A model generated the notes under the pieces. The model was not told the DNA's origin and ran no database searches. It saw only the letters and a list, made by a program, of their open reading frames with translations. Below, in pieces: positions 56,101 through 64,000 of a stretch of DNA of 64,000 bases. The stretch is from Azorinus chamasolen (lineage: Eukaryota; Mollusca; Bivalvia; Cardiida; Solecurtidae). Both the position numbers and the translations under genes were made by a program. The stretch is from contig OY755240.1 of assembly GCA_963576725.1 (NCBI GenBank), positions 17,571,743 to 17,635,742 of the forward strand, in the 5' to 3' direction. The stretch's first letter is position 1, and every line of letters begins with the position of its first letter.

Positions 56101-57434
56101 GAAAACAAACAACGAAGTGGCCGCAAGAAAATCACAGGGCCACGGGGAGACCGAACGTTGTTGAGGAGTGTAAAACTGTATAGACGAGAACCTTTGACAG
56201 TGATCACTAACATGGTTAATGAGGCTTTGCCCTCGAGGATTTCTAGCCGAACTGTCAGGAGAAGATTAAGATTCTACGGGTTCAGCAGACGCCGAGTTCG
56301 TAAGACACTCACCGTCTCAGGGATGAATAAGAAAAAGAGGGTTAACTGGTGTCGAAGTAAACTTTTGTGGACTTTAAATCAAAACTGGAAAAAGGTGATT
56401 TTCTCTGACGAAACCCAAGTGGTAGTGGGAAACAACAAAAAAGTTTTTGTGTGGAGAAAGGCCGATGAAGTTTATAGACCGGAATGTGTTGGAGTGAGAG
56501 CTAGGGCAGTGGTCAGTGTGATGTTTTGGGGCTGTATTGCCTATAAGGGTGTTGGAACACTTGTTGATATTAAGGGTTCTATGGACACAGATAAGTACAT
56601 ACAAACACTTGATAACAATCTCTGGCCTGTAGTAGCTAAACATTTCCCCAATTCTGATTATATCTTTCAAGATGACAACGCCCCTGCCCATAAATCTCGA
56701 AGAGCTATGGCATGGAAGAGAGAAAACAGCATCCCTTGTCTAAATTGGCCCTCTCAGTCCCCGGACATAAACATAATTGAAAATATATGGAGAACTGTCA
56801 AAATCAAACTTCAGAAGAGAATAAATCACATTCACAACAGAGACACACTCATTCGCGAAGTTCTGAAAATCTGGGACTTCCTTACTCCCGTGTATATACA
56901 GAGCCTATATGCATCGATACCAAGACGATTGAGACATGTGATAATTTCTAACGGCCATATAACGAAGTACTGATAGTCAGAGGTAAGAAAGAAGTTTGGA
57001 CATTTGAGTTATTTTTGTTCAAAAATTATGTTTCAAATTCTAAACGTCATGACGTCGTCCATTTTGATGAAATATATATGGCCACGTACTGTAGATACGC
57101 CGTTGCTGCAGAGTAGTAGCAGTAGAGAAGAGTCTGTTCTGTCTGTTTCTGGAATAATATGCCTTTCTCTGTTTCAGGGTGTCCTACATACGGTTCTACT
57201 TTCTCTGTGACTCACCAATATCTAATAGTTGGATTTATTAAAGAGCTCTATATCAAGGAAACTCTGATGAACTGCGCTGCCCGCTGTCTCAAAAGTACCG
57301 GTTTCACATGTCGATCTTTCGGATTCAATTACGATAACACCAGGTGTCACCTATCGCAAACTACTCTACAAGAAAATAAATATATGGGATACCCGAAGAC
57401 GTGGGCTAATATCTACACAAGAAATTGTAACTAA
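52892..57434 (+). CDS. Secreted cysteine-rich PAN/apple - EB module protein, three coding exons
   Basis: Joining 52892-53185, 54235-54373 and 57178-57434 gives 690 bp, 229 residues. Residues 1-18 (MQLIIVSFATVLINIISA) are a signal peptide. Exon 1 continues with an apple/PAN-like region (CISSYQIQNTCLS, ECSSICGNQPSCYSAVF). Exon 2 is an EB/EGF-like module (ENCLEIADCSTFNPICYD, ACKCQHGYAFDP). Exon 3 is a PAN/apple domain (CPTYGSTFSVTHQYL, NCAARCLKSTGFTCRSFGFN, CHLSQTTL) ending in NC before the stop. Intron phases are 0 and 1, and exon 2 joins exon 3 in frame. These modules usually bind proteins or carbohydrates outside the cell; in molluscs such proteins are often lectin-like, but a role is not shown here. 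The decayed exon at 55438 would break the frame if included. The ATG is two bases after a splice acceptor. Confidence 0.72.
53262..53314. repeat. Hairpin in PAN/EB intron 1
   Basis: TTTTAGTTGAGTCTGAAGCT then TGAGAACAAACTCAGACTCA and ACTAAAA pair closely. A related word set is at 58.50-58.60 kb. Confidence 0.65.
53922..54139. mobile_element. Family C hairpin MITE in PAN/EB intron 1
   Basis: Left end degraded (CTCTCTCCTAGCC), right flank TTAA. Hairpin AAACCATTGTGTAAAATAGA, core GCTCCTATGGAGC with one base lost. Confidence 0.82.
54235..54373 (+). CDS. PAN/EB gene, coding exon 2 (EB module)
   Basis: Acceptor CTTTGGTTTTCCAG, donor CCT|GTAAGT. Six to eight cysteines in EB/EGF-like spacing. Confidence 0.75.
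54699..54927. mobile_element. Family B MITE, CCCTTTCCC end type, in PAN/EB intron 2
   Basis: TTCAA-type left flank, ends CCCTTTCCCCGTTC and GGGGACGGG. Hairpin AACAGACCCTGATCAGAC with the core reduced to CTACATGAG. Confidence 0.82.
55438..55493 (+). pseudogene. Decayed EB-module exon
   Basis: Acceptor TTGCTTCAACAG. The phase continuing from exon 2 gives DGLSCLSDNAFCAEQYIQVF followed by CLCD and a TAA at 55512-55514. The cysteine pattern resembles exon 2 (C-x5-C, then CxC). At the possible donor (CAG|GTATTT) the length is 56 bp, which would put exon 3 out of frame, so it is probably not used. A family E MITE starts nine bases after the stop. Confidence 0.45.
55523..55700. mobile_element. Family E MITE, shortened hairpin
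   Basis: TA left; CAGTAAAACCCCTCTAATGC and GCATTAGAAGGGTCTTACTG ends. One arm of the hairpin is partly deleted (CTTAATGCTATAGGAGTTAT). Confidence 0.85.
55733..57091 (+). mobile_element. Apparently intact Tc1 transposon, 1359 bp
   Basis: The ends are CAGTACGTGGCCATATATAT then TTCATCAAAATGG, identical for 33 bases in inverted orientation, and TA lies outside both (55731-55732, 57092-57093). It contains one uninterrupted transposase gene and sits in intron 2 of the PAN/EB gene in the same orientation. Perfect ends and an open ORF suggest a recent insertion. Confidence 0.95.
55942..56973 (+). CDS. Tc1-family transposase, DD34E, full length
   Basis: A 343-residue protein that cuts and pastes its own element. 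Residues 8-65 form the first helix-turn-helix (QRKIGEIMGINQGTVSKFKK) ending in the RSGRKK GRPR-like linker. Residues about 84-125 form the second (SRTVRRRLRFYGFSRR). The catalytic triad is D156 (FSDET), D245 (QDDNAPAH) and E280 (INIIENIW), with 34 residues between the last two, as in Tc1. The usual size is 335-345 residues, so it is complete. A basic RRRVRK stretch may serve as nuclear signal. There are no stops or frame breaks. Whether it is expressed cannot be seen. Confidence 0.95.
   Translation: MARKGKEMTPEQKMVVLNLLSDGVNQRKIGEIMGINQGTVSKFKKRFLIRGSIENKQRSGRKKITGPRGDRTLLRSVKLYRREPLTVITNMVNEALPSRISSRTVRRRLRFYGFSRRRVRKTLTVSGMNKKKRVNWCRSKLLWTLNQNWKKVIFSDETQVVVGNNKKVFVWRKADEVYRPECVGVRARAVVSVMFWGCIAYKGVGTLVDIKGSMDTDKYIQTLDNNLWPVVAKHFPNSDYIFQDDNAPAHKSRRAMAWKRENSIPCLNWPSQSPDINIIENIWRTVKIKLQKRINHIHNRDTLIREVLKIWDFLTPVYIQSLYASIPRRLRHVIISNGHITKY
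57178..57434 (+). CDS. PAN/EB gene, last coding exon (PAN/apple domain)
   Basis: Acceptor TTTCTCTGTTTCAG, stop TAA at 57432-57434, phase 1 start. Six cysteines in PAN spacing. Confidence 0.8.
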
Positions 57435-57435
57435 C

Positions 57436-57830
57436 AACGTTCTTTACGAAGGAAGCAGAAAACATCAGCAGATCGTGTATCCTATTTATAACGTTCATAC
57501 CATAGGAAACTGTTCATAACTTTACAAAAGCCCAGCTAAGATTAAACATTTTCAAGAGTAGTTATTTTATTTCTTCACCAAACACTATGTTTGAACGATT
57601 CATAAGAGTGGTCATAACATAGGGTTTGGTTGAGAATGGCTATTGATATAGTTGAACATGCACCTTTATTAAATGCAAGGTGAAATTGCTACGTGCTGTT
57701 GTTAATAGTTGCTGGAATTATTTTGAGCTACCTGTTCAGTTCTATGTATTTCACTTGAACCGAAAAGACAATATAATTATATTAATGCCATTTATTTATT
57801 GACGTGTAACAATTGCATACTGTGTTAACT
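57436..57830. other. 3' flank of the PAN/EB gene
   Basis: A family G arm (AAGAGTGGTCATAACATAGG) is at 57604-57626. No clear AATAAA was identified near the stop. Confidence 0.4.
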
Positions 57831-57833
57831 TAT

Positions 57834-58054
57834 CCCATTCCTCCATAGTCTATTTTTAGATCCAACTACTTTGAATAAATCTACTCAAAAGGAGCATTAA
57901 CTAGAGAAAAAGAAAATTTTGGAATTTTGTAGTTTGAAACCATTGTGATAAATACAGCATTTGCTCCTATAGGAGCAAATGCTCTATTTGTCACAAATGT
58001 TTCAACAGGTGACTTTTACAGAGACGTAGAAAGGCGTATTTATGGAGGAGCTGG
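57834..58054. mobile_element. Family C hairpin MITE, 221 bp
   Basis: TTAT and TTGA flanks, CCCATTCCTCCATAG left end, core TTGCTCCTATAGGAGCAA. Confidence 0.88.
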
Positions 58055-58734
58055 TTGAATTCCATTTTTACAAACGATGGGGGATTAAGAGGCGATTTGG
58101 TCAAGTGGTTAGAGTACTTGCTAATGGAGCTGAATTTATCGAAGCAGGGGGCTGAATACTGTAGCTATCCTCCTAGCAATGAATGGGTACTTGGTCAATT
58201 CAGGGCATGTACATGGTATGAAAGGAAAGTAGACCGGCGGCACATTTTAGAAGTAATGGTAATCAGACAGTTGTCCCCTCTAACAGTGCAGTGACCCTGA
58301 TGCAATTAAGTTACATGTACGTAGAACTTTTTTAAGAGTGAACTATTTTCAGTACTGCTGCTTTCCATTGTCAGTGTTTATACATGTACACACTGGATGA
58401 TAAAAGGAACAGACATCATACATCTGCGTTGGAGTCTGAATTCATTCTCATTGTTGTGTTGATCACAGAGATTAAGCGTTATCACAGTCTTTCGTATCTG
58501 GGTCGGAGGTAACAAACCATATCGTTTTGAGTCTGAGATTATCTGATATTTGAGAATGATCTCAGACTCAGATGTTGTATAGCATTGAACCAACATAATT
58601 AAGTTTGAACTCAGTCTCCAGCAGAAAGTTTTATAAACACGGGGTCAGGAAACATGCTTTTGATTTCAAACTCCAGTGATTTCGAAACCCTTTGTTCGTT
58701 TTTAATGATATTGTTGATGTGATAACTGCAGATT

Positions 58735-59240
58735 ATTATAGATTGACGAGTTACACCGCTAGTGGTTAGTGGACACATATGTAATAGGTTGACGAGTTAC
58801 ACAACTAGTGCTTAGTGGACACATCTATAATAGGTTGACGAGTTACACGGCTAGTGCTTAGTGGAAACATCTGTAATAGGTTGACGAGTTACACGACTAG
58901 TGCTAAATGGACACATATATAATAGGTTGACCAGTTACACGGCCAGTGCTTATTGGACACATCTATAATAGTCTGACGAGGTACAGGCCAGTGCTTACTG
59001 GACACATCTGTATAAAGTTGACGGGCTACACGGTCAATGCTTACTGGACACATCTGTATTAGGTTGACGAGCTACACGGCCGGTGGTTAGTGGACACATA
59101 TGTAATAGGTGATCGAGTTACACGACCAGTGCTTAGTGGACACATATGTAATAGGTTGACGAGCTACACGGCCAGTGCTTAGTGGACACATATGTAATAG
59201 GTTGACGAGTTACACGACTAGTGCTTAGTGTACACATCTA
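58735..59240. repeat. Minisatellite, 46-bp unit
   Basis: About eleven copies of a 46-bp unit with GGTTGACGAGTTACACGAC, TAGTGCTTAGTGGACACATC and TGTAATA. Confidence 0.93.
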
Positions 59241-59249
59241 AAATAGTCC

Positions 59250-59920
59250 AATTTTGCAAACAATCGGGATTCAGATGAAATTCCAAGTAATTTCAGCAGG
59301 ATCCAGTGTGTTCAGCAGTGCATCAATAAATCGGAAATATTCAAATTGCGTGTGGGAGCTTTCTGCATATACTTCGTAATGTACTTATCTCCCACCTGCC
59401 TATCAGGTCCACAGTTAGACTTTCTTAGGTTGGTCTACAGGGTTTGTCTGTACTATTTGATTCTGCCGCTAGTATATTACGTTAGTACGGCATTGCTATT
59501 TAGTCTGACTACGGGTAAATAGAGGGAACACCTGTGCAAAAAGTTTGGTTCATGTGAGACACCGAGTTACCCCGCGCACAGCGATTCTGAATTGTTGAAT
59601 AATGTAAGCTTGAAAGAAAATCAACGGTAAAACAACCAACTATGTTAAATGAATAAAACATGCTGGAGATGGCATTGATGAGAAACGAAGTATTTTTGAC
59701 GGTTTAATACAAACTGAACTATATGCCGAAATTGATTGATTTCTATAATTATATTGTATTTGAAGCCCTAGTAATGAAATATAGAGACACATCTCTTAGG
59801 GAGTTACTTCAATTTATGTTGTAGTTGTGGTATAAATGTTTACCACGTCTGTCAAGCTTTTTCCCATGAATAACACATTTAATTGTGTGACCATTATTCA
59901 ATAATAAATATGGGGAACAA
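59250..59920. other. No gene; degraded family D and E pieces
   Basis: 59257-59312 is a decayed family D hairpin (CAAACAATCGGGATTCAGAT). 59350-59405 has family E words (GGAGCTTTCTGCATA, TCCCACCTGCC). Confidence 0.45.
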
Positions 59921-59929
59921 ACACACGAA

Positions 59930-60430
59930 AAACTACTAAAACAGGGCTACAGATATGAAAAACTTCGTAAAACATTTTCAAAATTTTACCACCGTAATAT
60001 TCTACTCATCAGCAAATACAATTGTAATTTACGTACTTTTCTAAAGTTAGGTATTTCACATCCGGAGTTTTACGGTGATGTCATTTACAAACTTCGAAAA
60101 ATTATTGGACACACATATTTTGATACTTTGTTTGTCAAACGTATAAGACAATTCATTAAAAAGGGATATGACCCCTCTATATTGTAGCACACTACATGCT
60201 TGGTGGTCGACCCCTTTACAGTTGGTCATTATGCTTTCCTCTTTGCTTGTGCGACGACGGAAAAGGCTTAATACTCTATGAAGATTCCCTCTGAAACCTG
60301 TTTACGGAGGGAGGAAATTAGATATTTGTATTTTGCCAGTTCTGTCGTACCCCAAATGACTACTCCACAGCTGCTCTGACCTGAATAGTCATCGAGTACA
60401 TGCATACGATGTCAAGTTTATTCTTTTTCA
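59930..60430 (+). pseudogene. Second RT retroelement copy, 3' end only
   Basis: 59930-60187 encodes KLLKQGYRYEKLRKTFSKFY, LGISHPEFYGDVIYKLRK and FIKKGYDPSIL before a TAG. It matches the C-terminal part of the RT pseudogene at 179-480. The copy at the window start reads Q at the position of this TAG. The tail to 60430 matches the 1-180 region and 11.1-11.2 kb. The RT palm is missing. Confidence 0.75.
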
Positions 60431-60599
60431 AACAAAACAGTTGTGCATGCTTAATATCCACTAGTAATTGTATCTTCTTGCGATTTATCTTTTATTAAAT
60501 GTCGGTGTAGAAGTGTTTCAAATAGTTTTCCCGTACTTTTAAATTATGACGTCATTTACATGATGACGTCGCTTGTTTACCTCTAGCGTTTATTTTCAA

Positions 60600-60960
60600 A
60601 TCATTTTCATTTTGGCAGACATCGTTATGCATGTTGCGGTGTTGTCTGGAGGGTGGGGGGGGGGGGGGGTTACATTTTGACTTTGGTGAAAGTGGGATAA
60701 GGACGAGGTTGAGAACCAGGTTTAAGTCCCCCACGTTTTTATTGTTTTTGGCTGCTGGCCGTTCCATGGCGGCACTCCTGCTTTCAGCCTACGGTCAATT
60801 TTGTTGTTTAATATGCTTAATGTTTAATGTGTTTCGTCTTGATAAGCGTCCTGTTATGTTTTGTCTTGTGGCTTTACCGTTTCTTGTTAGATGGTGTTTG
60901 GTGCGGTGTCATTTCGTATGTGGCTCTCCCTGTTTGACTATTTTTCCATATTCTCAGATA
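60600..60960 (+). mobile_element. RT retroelement tail copy with a poly-G tract
   Basis: A G run at 60650-60670 is followed by GTTGAGAACCAGGTTTAAGT and GCTGGCCGTTCCATGGCGGC, diverged from 3.08-3.13 kb. Confidence 0.6.
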
Positions 60961-61097
60961 GTGTGAATGTCAAAGTTACATTTTGTGATCAAATTTCACA
61001 TTCCAATATAGCAGCTGACAGGTGCCACATTCGCGGCTGAGATCGCGCTTTTTTCCTACGTGATAATAGGTGTATAAAAATATAAGAACATGTCGTA

Positions 61098-61301
61098 AAC
61101 TAAAACCTCTCCATAACGACCACTAAATTACGTCAAATAGTTTATATTAAGGGCATGTGACTGCTTAAAGCAAGGTGAAAGTAAAACAGAACGCTCCTAT
61201 AGGAGCGTTCTGTTTTACTTTCACCTTGCTTTAAGCAGCCACCTACACTAAATACCAACTAATTAACACAATTTAGAGGTCGTTATAGAGAGGATTTACT
61301 G
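61098..61301. mobile_element. Family F hairpin MITE, 204 bp
   Basis: Left end AACTAAAACCTCTCCATAAC, right end TTATAGAGAGGATTTACTG. Perfect core CGCTCCTATAGGAGCG with arms AGCAAGGTGAAAGTAAAACA. Confidence 0.9.
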
Positions 61302-61624
61302 TATTTTATTATTGATACTTTGGTTGTATAAGTTGATTGTGATGACCTTTGGCAAATAATTTAGCATCACACCGCTATCCAAAATGCTCCAAGCAAGCTT
61401 TGAAAATGTTAATTGTCACATAACGGGAAACGGGCTAAGGAAACAAAATTGGTAGATATGTTGTCTGGCCGTCAAAAAGCTTATAACGACGAGACTTAAA
61501 TAACTGAGTGTCTTGTCGTGGGCTAAGCTCTTTGCGTGTTGTATTATCATTATGATTAGTAGGTAAGCGGGTGGTTACCTTTAATCATTTTTACACCTAC
61601 CACTTCAATGGGGATATCTGAATT

Positions 61625-62140
61625 TGCCTAAGTCCATCTGTAGGTACGTCCGTGTATAGTCCCCCGTCACTCCGTCCGTAGGTACATCCATTATAGTTCA
61701 CTCGTCACTCCGTATGCAAGTCCGTCTGTAGGTACGCCCGTGTATAGTCCCTCGTCACTCCGTCTTTAAGTACGTCCGTGTATAGTTCACTCGTCACTCC
61801 GTACGTAAGTCCGTCTGTAGGTACGCCCGTGTATAGTCCCCCGTCACCCAGTCTATAGGTACGTCCATGTATAGTCCCCGTCCCTCCATATGTAGGTATG
61901 TCCGTGTATAGTCCCCGTCACCCCGGCTGAAGGTGCATGTACGTCCGTGAAAAATCCCGTCGTCTGTAGGTACGTCCGTGTATAGTCCCCCGTCACTCCG
62001 TCTGCAGGTACGTCCGTGTATAGTCCCCCGTCACTCCGTCTGTAGGTACGTCCGCGTATAATGCCCGTCGTCTCGTCTGTAGGTACGTCCGTGTATAGGC
62101 CCCCGTAACTCCGTCTGAATATACGTCCGTGTAACATGAC
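61625..62140. repeat. Minisatellite, about 38-bp unit
   Basis: About thirteen copies of a unit with GTCTGTAGGTACGTCCGTGT and ATAGTCCCCCGTCACTCC. Some copies are shorter. The open frame on the minus strand (repeating TDVPTDE-like words) is not a gene. Confidence 0.93.
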
Positions 62141-62239
62141 GCCATGATGTCAGTTACTCAACATTTCAAAACATTTACAGCGTTTGAACATAAACTACAG
62201 TGTTTGTCTACAGAGAGCGGAATTGCGAACTGAAAAGAA

Positions 62240-62956
62240 ATGACGTCGACCAGTGACGTTGAGTTGCGATATGTTGTAAAATTTTGTGTTGCTCTAGATA
62301 AATCGCCAACAGAAGCTCTTTTAATGATTAAATCAACGAGGAAATATGACACGTGCAGTCCCGTTTTCGTGCATAAATGGCACTCACGTTTTAGGAGTGG
62401 AAGAGAATCGATCCAGGTTGATCCTTGGAGTGGCCGACCATCCACCGTAGATGTTTCCATTAAGGACAAGGTCAAATGTATGGTTAATGCGGACAGAAGA
62501 ACAACAGTAAGAGATATGTCGGATGAACTTGGTGTTTCGTGCTCTACCGTACATGGGATATTTACAGATGAACTTGGCATGTCTAAAGTCAGGGCTCGCT
62601 GGGTGCCGATGTTGCTCACGGACAAGGAACAGGAGAACCGAGTTCGATGCTCTCAGATGTTTTTCAGCAGCTACGATGCCGAAGGTGACGATTTGTTTGG
62701 ACAGAAATATCACTACGGATGAGACCTCTGGTTGCATCAGTTCGATCCAGAGACCATAGCCATGTCATCAGTGTGGAAATCCCTTAAATACACCCCAAGA
62801 AGGCCCGGGTTCAGAAAAGTGCTGGCAAACACATGTTCATTTTTCTTTATGGACAGACACGGACTGAAAGGGCGAGCTTACGTGGTATTAGATTTGATTC
62901 AGCTGAACTTACCAAATCGACTTAGAAAGTTGTTTCTCGCTTCTCAGACGTTCTAG
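62240..62956 (+). pseudogene. Mariner transposase, frameshifted and truncated
   Basis: 62240-62722 encodes an N-terminal mariner domain: FVHKWHSRFRSGRESIQVDP then WSGRPST, RRTTVRDMSDELGVSCSTVH, the linker ARWVPMLLTD (like WVPRLLT of SETMAR-type mariners) and SSYDAEGDD. The expected TGDETW block with the first catalytic Asp is split by a frame change at about 62695-62715 (TTDETSG in another frame). HQFDPETIAMSSVWKSL and PRRPGFRKV follow in a third segment. After DRHGLKGRAY the similarity ends; the second and third catalytic residues are missing. It overlaps the mRNA-like region after the minisatellite and is dead. Confidence 0.85.
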
Positions 62957-62959
62957 ATA

Positions 62960-63400
62960 AGCCGAGTTACTAAAAATAGCCGTACTAGAAATCCTTATCT
63001 GGAACACCCCGTGACTAGTGTATTCATACGCTCGATTGGGTAAAATCAATACAAGGGAAGGAATTCTTACAGAATTATACCAACCTTTCTATAGACAACA
63101 CCCTTATGAATTGAAATTAATATAAGTAATTAGCACGAATATGAAATTATATTTATCATATACACACTTTAAACGCCTATTTAATTAACCGAAGACGTTG
63201 TTTTGTAGTCACTCAGTCATTTATATTTACGCCAAAACGTAACGTTTGTGGTTGTAATAACAAATGACGTCATTTTGGTGTCACGCCTAAAGTTATTCTG
63301 CGGTCTGTTGCTATTAGATATGGAAGTCGTATAACGCAATGTAAAGTAGTACTTCACAAAATTCGTTAATTTAATTGGTTTTAGGGCGTATTTCAGCGAT
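62960..63400. other. No gene seen
   Basis: AT-rich unique-looking sequence. Confidence 0.4.
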
Positions 63401-63406
63401 AAAAAT

Positions 63407-63554
63407 AATCAAGCATGGGTTTTGTTAAACCCGGGGGTTCTATACCCATCGGTTGGTCTGTTCCTATCGGAAACTCGCTAAAGCTCGTTTCCGACTGGAA
63501 CAGAACAACCTCGGATATAGAAACCCCCGACTTTAACAAAACCCATGCTTGATT
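63407..63554. repeat. Large hairpin, about 148 bp
   Basis: Arms AATCAAGCATGGGTTTTGTT, CCCGGGGGTTCTATA, GGTTGTTCTGTTCC-like words pair across the tip TCGGAAACTCGCTAAAGCTC then GTTTCCGA. A few mismatches only. Confidence 0.88.
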
Positions 63555-63555
63555 C

Positions 63556-64000
63556 TATTAATCTACATTCAGCGAATACTGGTATGCAGAGACATACGTG
63601 AAATGGGTTAGAAGGCATAACAAGTGTGTGGATATTGGGTGACTATATTGAGAAAGCGCGACATTACATAACGTTTGACACTTTAGCGACGTCACGTCGA
63701 CGCTGATATGCTTCGGGTGTGTGCTAAGTATGCATAAGTAATATGCGTAGAACAAATATTTTTAAGTACATCTTTCTAAGTTTCACAGGATATGTAACAC
63801 ATATCTGGAAATTAATGCTGATCCAATTTTTGCATGCAATTACGATTACACGTAATTTTATAACAACAATCTGCGAACTTTCCGAATAACCCTCGTATAT
63901 GCAATACGGCGTAAAAGTACATGTTAAGAGTCATGCAGGAAACACCGAATATAAAACATACACCCGCCCAAACAGCACCACAATAAACAGTGAAATGTAC
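63556..64000. other. No gene seen
   Basis: Short open frames without splice sites or similarity up to the window end. Confidence 0.4.

Noticed and set aside
60631..60966. Open frame of 111 codons after the G run
   Set aside because: It lies in a non-coding tail repeat of the RT element also seen at 3.1 kb without the frame conserved.
61853..62137. Open frame with repeated TDVP words
   Set aside because: It is the minus strand of a 38-bp minisatellite.

Overview
This is eukaryotic, animal nuclear DNA: AT-rich, gene-poor, with intron-split genes, GT..AG splice sites, and a very heavy load of degraded transposable elements and simple repeats. The transposon proteins and the two split genes fit a lophotrochozoan, most likely a bivalve mollusc. 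That is an inference from repeat and protein flavour, not a species call. There are no operons, rRNA genes or CRISPR arrays.

I can support two host genes, both on the + strand. The first, about 30.8-38.7 kb, is a complete four-coding-exon 3-beta-hydroxysteroid dehydrogenase/isomerase-type SDR gene (363 aa, all introns phase 1, glycine-rich NAD motif and YxxxK catalytic pair present). The second, about 52.9-57.4 kb, encodes a small secreted cysteine-rich protein (229 aa in my model) with a signal peptide, a PAN/apple-like region, an EB/EGF-like module and a C-terminal PAN/apple domain. Its last intron holds a decayed module-like exon and an apparently intact Tc1 transposon (DD34E transposase of 343 aa, long matching terminal repeats, TA target duplication). 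A further isolated exon-like piece lies at 23.35 kb.

Layout: 0-4.2 kb is a nest of a reverse-transcriptase retroelement with tandem and inverted terminal-repeat-like blocks. 4.6-5.9 kb holds a rearranged pseudogene of an uncharacterised repeat-associated protein family, interrupted by a MITE. 7.4-10.9 kb is bounded by inverted repeats and contains a cluster of spaced GC-rich palindromes. 11-18 kb is MITE-rich. 18.5-22 kb is pyrimidine-rich DNA and a 1.6-kb TATG tetranucleotide array. 22-30 kb is MITEs, hairpins and a minisatellite. 30.7-38.7 kb is the SDR gene, with a LINE fragment and MITEs in its introns. 38.7-42.4 kb is minisatellites split by a 1.1-kb fold-back element. 42.5-52 kb is MITE-rich. 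52.9-57.4 kb is the PAN/EB gene. 58-64 kb holds two minisatellites, a second truncated RT copy, a dead mariner and a large hairpin.

The most unusual signal is the MITE population. At least six families of short non-autonomous elements each carry a long near-perfect hairpin at the centre. Four have piggyBac-like ends (TTAA flanks, CCC-start termini) and two have TA flanks and CAGTAAAACC ends. Five of the six share the same dyad core, CTCC-TATA-GGAG or CTCC-TGCA-GGAG. Three of them also share hairpin arms with a recurring A-versus-T difference. One family is exactly 242 bp in every full-length copy measured, another mostly 221 bp.
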